Positions 59,226 to 64,000 of a DNA stretch of 64,000 bases are shown here, one piece after another. Under the pieces are notes generated by a model. The model did not search any database. It was not told the DNA's origin and saw nothing but the letters and a program-made list of their open reading frames with translations. The stretch is from Thermoleophilia bacterium (lineage in GTDB: Bacteria > Actinomycetota > Thermoleophilia > RBG-16-64-13): NCBI GenBank assembly GCA_026415615.1, contig JAOAGT010000005.1:185921-249920 (forward strand), in the 5' to 3' direction. The position numbers and the translations under genes are program-made. How positions within the stretch are numbered: position 1 is the first letter of the stretch; every line of letters starts with the position of its first letter.

Positions 59226-59648
59226 CTACCCTCGTTTCCACTCATGGATCCTAAAGTGAGCAATGCGGATGCGCGCCATCTTCCCTTCGTCATCAAGGTT
59301 ATAAAGCACCCAATTGGTCATCGCCAGGAGGTCCCCAGCCTTCATCGGCCCGATCGCTCCCCCGGCCATATCTTGAAAGCAGTCAAACACTGTATAAAGC
59401 TCAGCAAACACGAGGCCGTCTCCTGATAGGAAGTCCCTGAGTTCGAGCGTTTCTCTTACGTGCTGGTGCAGATTGGCATACACATCGACAAACTGCTGTG
59501 GCCCGTGAAGTGTGATTGGCGGCCGGCTCGGATCATCCAGGTTGGAGAAGTACTCGACGACGATGTCCGGCCGAAAGTACTCGGCTAGCTTGTCATAACG
59601 CCTGTTGTTGAAGTGGTCGATGTATTCCAGATATGCCTGTCTGTCCAT
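59226..59648 (-). CDS. SnoaL-like (NTF2-fold) protein
   Basis: 140 residues from ATG 59648, with AAGGAG upstream. Cone-shaped SnoaL/NTF2 fold: LEYIDHFNNRRYDKLAEYF, VVEYFSNLDDPSRPPITLHGPQQFVDVY, VFAELYTVF and a C-terminal IRIAHFRIHEW. Such proteins are small enzymes (isomerases, cyclases, hydrolases) or binding proteins. It stands between the liv genes and the two-cupin gene, suggesting catabolism of the transported compound. Confidence 0.72.
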   Translation of the reverse strand: MDRQAYLEYIDHFNNRRYDKLAEYFRPDIVVEYFSNLDDPSRPPITLHGPQQFVDVYANLHQHVRETLELRDFLSGDGLVFAELYTVFDCFQDMAGGAIGPMKAGDLLAMTNWVLYNLDDEGKMARIRIAHFRIHEWKRG

Positions 59649-59684
59649 CACTAACTCCTTCACCCGCGTCTAGCCCTCGGACCG

Positions 59685-60392
59685 TCAGTATCCCAAGTAA
59701 GCTTTCACAACTCTCTCATCAGCAGCGACATCGGCCGCCCTGCCGCTCACCGTGACCCGGCCTACCTCAAGTACGTATGCCCTGTGCGCGAGTCGCAGCG
59801 CCATTCTGGCATTCTGCTCAACGAGGAGCACCGCCACCCCCGCCTCGTGGATCTGCTCAATGATTCTCGCCACTTCCTTGACCATGAGTGGGGAAAGCCC
59901 TAGGCTAGGCTCATCCATCAGCAGCACCTTCGGCCTGGCCATAAGAGCCCTAGCTACGGCAACCATCTGTTGCTCGCCTCCACTAAGATCGCTGGCACGG
60001 TGATCTAGACGGCGCTCTAGTGCTGGGAAATGTCGATACATCCTTTCCAAATTCTCTCTAAGTTCAGAGCGGCTTTTTAGAAGGTATCCGCCCATTTGCA
60101 GGTTCTGCAGGACAGTGAGCGTGTAAAAAAGTTGTCTACCCTCAGGTACGTGGGCGATACCCCTTCTCACGCGCTCGTGAGGAGGAAGATCGTCTATCCG
60201 CTGCCCCCGGTACCAGATCTCTCCTGAGCTCGCCTTTTTGAGACCCGATATGGTCCGCAGTAAAGTGGTCTTACCCGCGCCATTCGCACCAAGTAGGGTG
60301 ACGATCTCGCCTTCCTCCACTGTCAGAGACACGCCGCGTAGCGCCTCGGCTAGCCCGTAATGCACCCACAAGTCCTTGACCTCAAGCAGCAT
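59685..60392 (-). CDS. livF: Branched-chain amino-acid-type ABC ATPase LivF
   Basis: 235 residues. Walker A GANGAGKTT, Q-loop region ending RGIAHVPEGRQLFYTLTV, signature LSGGEQQM, Walker B VLLMDEPSLGL, and His switch in VLLVEQNA. LivF is one of the two ATPases of the liv importer and its start overlaps the end of livG by 11 bases. Confidence 0.93.
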   Translation of the reverse strand: MLLEVKDLWVHYGLAEALRGVSLTVEEGEIVTLLGANGAGKTTLLRTISGLKKASSGEIWYRGQRIDDLPPHERVRRGIAHVPEGRQLFYTLTVLQNLQMGGYLLKSRSELRENLERMYRHFPALERRLDHRASDLSGGEQQMVAVARALMARPKVLLMDEPSLGLSPLMVKEVARIIEQIHEAGVAVLLVEQNARMALRLAHRAYVLEVGRVTVSGRAADVAADERVVKAYLGY

Positions 60393-61182
60393 CTGTGTCC
60401 TCTCCCATGTACGCTTCTATCACCTGTGGGTTTTGCCGGACCTCCTCTGGCAGCCCTTCAGCGATTTTCTTCCCGTAGCTGATCACAGTGACTACGTCCG
60501 ATATATTCATAACAACGCGCATGGAGTGCTCTACAAGCAGCACTGTCACCCCTCGCTGCCGGATCTTAAGGATGCGCTCCACCATCTCGTTGGATTCAGT
60601 CGGGTTCATGCCAGTGACGGGCTCATCCATAAGCAACAGCGTGGGATTACAAGCAAGAGCGATGCTTACCCCCAGAGCCCTTTGATGGCCGTGAGGCAAA
60701 TTCCGTGCCAGCTCATAGGCATAGGGAGAAAGACCCATGAAGTCGATAATCTCGAGAGCTTGCTCAACGGCCTTGCGTTCTTGTTCCCGAGCTCGCCGGG
60801 TATGCAGAAACTCTCTCCATATGCCTGCCCTGTGGTGCAAATGAAAGCCGGTTAGGACATTGTCCAGGACAGAGTAATCCATGAAGAGAAACGTTTGCTG
60901 AAAAGATCGGGTGATCCCTTTCTTTACGATTTCGTGAGGCTCAAGGCCTGTGATGTTCTCACCTCGGAAGTAGATCTTGCCGCTAGTCGGGCGGAGCATC
61001 CCGGTCACAAGGTTGAATACTGTGGTTTTGCCAGCTCCGTTCGGACCAATCAAGCTGTGTATGGTCCCCGGCTTAACACTAAAGCTAAGGTCTGACACAG
61101 CCTCGAGCTTGCCAAAGTTCTTGCTGACACCCTCAAGCCTGAGAAGATCCGCCGATTCCTGCTGTGCACGTTCCTCGGTCAA
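60382..61182 (-). CDS. livG: Branched-chain amino-acid-type ABC ATPase LivG
   Basis: 266 residues from TTG 61182, which overlaps the livM stop (TTGA) and has AGGGGGA seven bases upstream; the longer frame to 61251 would overlap livM by 73 bases. Walker A GPNGAGKTT, GITRSFQQTFLF, the LivG-type signature NLPHGHQRALG (in place of LSGGQ), Walker B TLLLMDEPVTGMNP and the C-terminal VISYGKKIAEGLPEEV. Confidence 0.92.
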   Translation of the reverse strand: MTEERAQQESADLLRLEGVSKNFGKLEAVSDLSFSVKPGTIHSLIGPNGAGKTTVFNLVTGMLRPTSGKIYFRGENITGLEPHEIVKKGITRSFQQTFLFMDYSVLDNVLTGFHLHHRAGIWREFLHTRRAREQERKAVEQALEIIDFMGLSPYAYELARNLPHGHQRALGVSIALACNPTLLLMDEPVTGMNPTESNEMVERILKIRQRGVTVLLVEHSMRVVMNISDVVTVISYGKKIAEGLPEEVRQNPQVIEAYMGEDTDAA

Positions 61183-62213
61183 CGAGAATTCCCCCTGTAG
61201 TCCTGCCCAGCTTCCTCCTCTTTTTTCGCCCGCCCCAACAGGGGTGTCCAACCCCGCCCGGTTAACCGACGACGAACCTTCCGGTCTAACCAGCCAAGAA
61301 CACCACCGGGAAGAAAGATAACCACCAGGATGATCACAACCGACGTGATGATGGACTCATACTCCGACGCCACCCGTAGGTACTCGGGCACAAACGCTAG
61401 TATCAACGCACCAACTAGCGGGCCTACTAGACTGTAGGAGATCCCGCCGATGACCACGTACATGATGACGTTCAAAGATTTTTCCAGTCCAAAAGTAGCC
61501 GGAACAGCCACCAGTGAAAATGCCATGTAGAACGTACCCGCTAAAGCAAGAAAGAAATTGCTGATTAGCACATTCGCCATTCGGTAGCGCACAACATCGA
61601 TGCCGACCGAACTTGCCAGCTTGACGCTTTGTCCTATGGCACTCCACGAACGCCCGATCCGCGAATGGATCAACAGGTAATAACAAAGAAGATTGAATCC
61701 GATGAAGGCAACGCCCAGGTAGTACAGCTCGCGTTTGCTGTCAAACACCAGGCCCCCAATTGCGGGCGGCCTGATTACATCCGTTCCCCCCCAGCCGCCA
61801 AAGAACTCAACTGACCCAAACAACTGTTGAATAGCAAGGGCGATGACCATCCCAAACATCAAGAACACCATCATGCCCCGTGGGATGGCGACCCTGTAAA
61901 CAAGATAGCCAAGCACCACCGAAACAAGCCCAGCGATTGGAATAGTCAGCCAGTAACTCAACCCGGCCTTGGTGATTAGCATGGCAGTGGTATAAGCCCC
62001 GATGCCCCACCAAGCAGCAGAGTCAAACCTGGGAAGGCCCACACGGATGGTAAACGCGAATGACAGCCCAAGCATGCCATACGTCATAGTCAGAATGAAC
62101 AGTTGAACCGTGTAAGGGCCAACAAGCCATGGCAAAGCAAGAACAATAGCGAGAACCACCGTTAGAGCTGCCAACTTCTTCTTGGCCACTTCTGCTCTTA
62201 GGTTCGTCGTCAC
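61179..62213 (-). CDS. livM: ABC permease LivM
   Basis: 344 residues with about nine to ten membrane helices. Typical blocks: TYGMLGLSFAFTIRVGLPRF, GIGAYTTAMLI, a long loop after VEFFGGWGGTD, then SRIGRSWSAIGQSVKLASSVGIDV and VIGGISYSLVGPLVGAL. A basic C-terminal tail follows. LivM pairs with LivH to form the channel. It starts six bases after the livH stop. Confidence 0.92.
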   Translation of the reverse strand: MTTNLRAEVAKKKLAALTVVLAIVLALPWLVGPYTVQLFILTMTYGMLGLSFAFTIRVGLPRFDSAAWWGIGAYTTAMLITKAGLSYWLTIPIAGLVSVVLGYLVYRVAIPRGMMVFLMFGMVIALAIQQLFGSVEFFGGWGGTDVIRPPAIGGLVFDSKRELYYLGVAFIGFNLLCYYLLIHSRIGRSWSAIGQSVKLASSVGIDVVRYRMANVLISNFFLALAGTFYMAFSLVAVPATFGLEKSLNVIMYVVIGGISYSLVGPLVGALILAFVPEYLRVASEYESIITSVVIILVVIFLPGGVLGWLDRKVRRRLTGRGWTPLLGRAKKEEEAGQDYRGNSR

Positions 62214-62219
62214 GCTCTT

Positions 62220-63095
62220 CTACTCCCCAGGAACGGGCAGTGGCTTTCCAAAAAGCCCACCCGGTCGGAAGAAAATTAGGATGGCCACAAGAACAAAAAT
62301 CACTAGCAATCCGAGATGGCCGAAGAACTGAAACGCAAAGCTCTCCGCGATCCCCACCAAAAACGCAGCCAGCAAGGCGCCAGCCATGCTGCCTGTGCCT
62401 CCCACCAAGACCACCAGGAGAGCTTTGATGAAAATAGTTGACCCCATGGTCCCTGACGCTGCCAACACCGGCGCAACCAAAGCACCAGCGACTCCGCACA
62501 GACCGCAACCAACCGCCATGGCTGTCCAGAATATTCGCTCCGGATTTATGCCTTGGAGACTGGCAACGTCTCTGTTTTCAGCAGCAGCAAGCATGGATAT
62601 GCCCACCTTCGTCTTCATAAAGAAATGGAGCAGCACCATGACCACGACTGCGCCAGCAATAACTGCAAGCTTGCCGTTTGGCACAGATACCCCGCCGACG
62701 CCGACAGTTCCTGGCACTACGGGTGGCAGCACTGCTTCCCGGGAGCCGAAACTCAGGATGGCAGCCTGAGCCACGATTGTCCCGAACGCCACCGTTACCA
62801 GCATCGTATTGAAGAATCCGGAGGGAAGCGTCCAGCGAATCACCCCAAAATACAGAAGGGCACCCAGCAAACCGGTGCCAAGCACAGCCAAGATCACGGC
62901 AACCGGATATGGAAGACCGAGGTGTTGAACAGCAGCGATGGTGGCAAAAGCGCCCAACATGTAGAACTGGCCCTGGGCGAAGTTAAAAACCTGGATGACG
63001 CCCAAAATCAGTGTGAATCCGGACGCTATCAGGGCATAAATGCCCCCAATCATTACCCCGTTCACAAGTATCTGCAGGAACAGAGCAAGATCCAA
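62220..63095 (-). CDS. livH: ABC permease LivH
   Basis: 291 residues, eight membrane helices. Signature blocks: NGVMIGGIYALIASGFTLILGV, FNFAQGQFYMLGAF, AAENRDVASLQGINPERIFW and GGTGSMAGALLAAFLVGIAES. Membrane subunit of the importer, with LivM. The 202 bases between livH and livK show no clear hairpin or further gene. Confidence 0.92.
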   Translation of the reverse strand: MDLALFLQILVNGVMIGGIYALIASGFTLILGVIQVFNFAQGQFYMLGAFATIAAVQHLGLPYPVAVILAVLGTGLLGALLYFGVIRWTLPSGFFNTMLVTVAFGTIVAQAAILSFGSREAVLPPVVPGTVGVGGVSVPNGKLAVIAGAVVVMVLLHFFMKTKVGISMLAAAENRDVASLQGINPERIFWTAMAVGCGLCGVAGALVAPVLAASGTMGSTIFIKALLVVLVGGTGSMAGALLAAFLVGIAESFAFQFFGHLGLLVIFVLVAILIFFRPGGLFGKPLPVPGE

Positions 63096-63297
63096 GAATC
63101 ACACTCCCCTGAGTCGACTTGCGCTCATTCGCTTAGTTACATCGCCCAAAAGAAAAGACGACCACCCTGAGCCGAGCCCTGTACATGCACCTTGTGGCAA
63201 CCCCAGCCTCTCGTGCTCAGGGCAGTCGTCATACTGTCACTACAGAACGCCAAGCTCCCACGCCGATGTCACCCTGGGAAGTCGCTCCCTCCTCGTA

Positions 63298-64000
63298 TCA
63301 CAAGTCTGAGAAGTCAAACAGGCTTTCCTCCTCGGGGAAAGTTGGTTTGCCGTGCTCCTCCCAGTACTTCTTGAACTGATCGACCAGGCCCAAAGCCTTG
63401 ATGGACACCAGATACTGGTCCTTCACGCTTACAATGCGCTTTGCCACCATCTTTCCGTCATGAATCTCGTACATGTAATGCCCTGGAGCCGAATCAATTG
63501 TGTCGAGGATTCCAACGTCAGGCCGAGCAAAAAGCTGTGTGTGTCCGCAGAGAGTGGCCACGCCGTGATCCATGCTCTTAAGACACTTGGTAATCGCATC
63601 GACATCTGTACTTTGTGCAAGGTTTACTGCCTCTTCGAACAGGAACCACGGACCAACCCAAAATATGCCCTCTTGGCGCAGATCCCCGTACTCCTGTTGA
63701 TAGCGATCAATTAGGGCCAGCATTTTTGGATCCTTCTGGATTCCCCGAGGATCGTAGTACATACCGGTCCAGCCTTCGACGTAGTCCTTTCCGACTTGAG
63801 CCACTATGTTTTCCAGCAACTGCGGGTCAATATTCCCTGGATAGATGAACTTGTCGTACCCGACATCCTTTAGAGCTCTAATGATGTTGACCAGATGATC
63901 AGAATTGCTGACGTAGGCCAGTTCCACCAGGTCCGGGTTGAGACTCTTTACCTTGGTAGCCACTGGGCCGAAGTCAGTTGTATCGTTTGGGAAGGTTATT
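63298..64000 (-). CDS. livK: ABC substrate-binding protein LivK, cut by window end
   Basis: The frame is open from the stop at 63298 up to and beyond base 64000, so only the C-terminal 233 residues are seen; the GTG at 63963 is internal. The sequence fits the C-terminal lobe of a periplasmic-type type I binding protein: TDFGPVATKVKSLNPDLVELAY, RALKDVGYDKFIYPG, EGWTGMYYDPRG and FWVGPWFLFEEAVNLAQ. It ends with the acidic tail EEESLFDFSDL. The ligand is unknown; the operon layout is livK-H-M-G-F, SnoaL-like, two-cupin. Confidence 0.88.
   Translation of the reverse strand, partial: ITFPNDTTDFGPVATKVKSLNPDLVELAYVSNSDHLVNIIRALKDVGYDKFIYPGNIDPQLLENIVAQVGKDYVEGWTGMYYDPRGIQKDPKMLALIDRYQQEYGDLRQEGIFWVGPWFLFEEAVNLAQSTDVDAITKCLKSMDHGVATLCGHTQLFARPDVGILDTIDSAPGHYMYEIHDGKMVAKRIVSVKDQYLVSIKALGLVDQFKKYWEEHGKPTFPEEESLFDFSDL

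Noticed and set aside
62553-63170. 205-codon plus-strand ORF rich in His/Gln
   Set aside because: Antisense to livH, whose membrane motifs are clear.
1-64000. CRISPR array, prophage, insertion sequence or toxin-antitoxin pair
   Set aside because: No regularly spaced repeats, transposase, integrase or phage structural gene seen on reading both strands.

Overview
The window looks like a contig from a high-GC, Gram-positive-type bacterium, most likely a deep-branching actinobacterial lineage (inference, roughly 60 % sure). Reasons: a class E sortase, a DUF3052-like protein, a protein with SLH domains and a glucosaminidase domain, Bacillus/actinobacteria-type LexA boxes, and frequent GTG/TTG starts with ATGA/GTGA overlaps. 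The paired 2-hydroxyacyl-CoA dehydratase-like subunits, two CoA-transferase pairs and oxygen-sensitive radical SAM enzymes suggest an anaerobic or facultative life. I see no rRNA, tRNA, CRISPR array, prophage or insertion sequence. The first 19 bases are a Nextera transposon end, so the left edge is a library artefact.

Layout. 0.1-3.4 kb: envelope genes (SanA-like protein, class E sortase, SLH-glucosaminidase) and a broken manC remnant. 3.4-6.3 kb: HAD phosphatase, MFS exporter, MscS channel. 6.5-8.9 kb: LigD cut into separate phosphoesterase and polymerase genes, then an epimerase-like gene. 9-13.6 kb (minus): a run from a DUF362-ferredoxin protein through a HAD-IIA phosphatase to metY and cysK. 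13.8-16.5 kb: flavin reductase and a PabB-PabC fusion for p-aminobenzoate. 16.5-20.8 kb (minus): leuA followed by aconitase. 20.9-25.4 kb: a 3-oxoacid-type CoA-transferase (minus) divergent from two 2-hydroxyacyl-CoA dehydratase-like subunits (plus). 25.5-29.6 kb: a 1094-residue soluble hybrid histidine kinase and a NYN-domain protein. 29.6-31.9 kb (minus): glutaconate-type CoA-transferase and a MraZ-like protein.

32.1-37.9 kb is an arsenic island: acr3, arsM, a metallophosphoesterase, a thioredoxin lipoprotein, ccdA, a small thioredoxin and an ArsP-type permease. A nearly identical inverted repeat lies in front of both the first and the last gene, suggesting one repressor controls both ends. 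A chromate-type transporter faces it.

39-49.9 kb holds membrane-linked proteolysis genes (rhomboid, ClpP-class membrane protease, subtilase with a GYF_2-like domain) mixed with zinc-ribbon, radical SAM, WecA/TagO and lipoprotein genes. 49.9-53.7 kb is an SOS-type dnaE2 with two LexA boxes around a good promoter and a short upstream ORF overlapping its start. 53.6-58 kb: FAD oxidoreductase, chagasin-like inhibitor, PlsY-like acyltransferase and a glycosyltransferase. 58.1-64 kb (minus): a liv ABC operon (livK truncated by the window end) followed by a SnoaL-like protein and a two-cupin protein broken by an apparent one-base frameshift.
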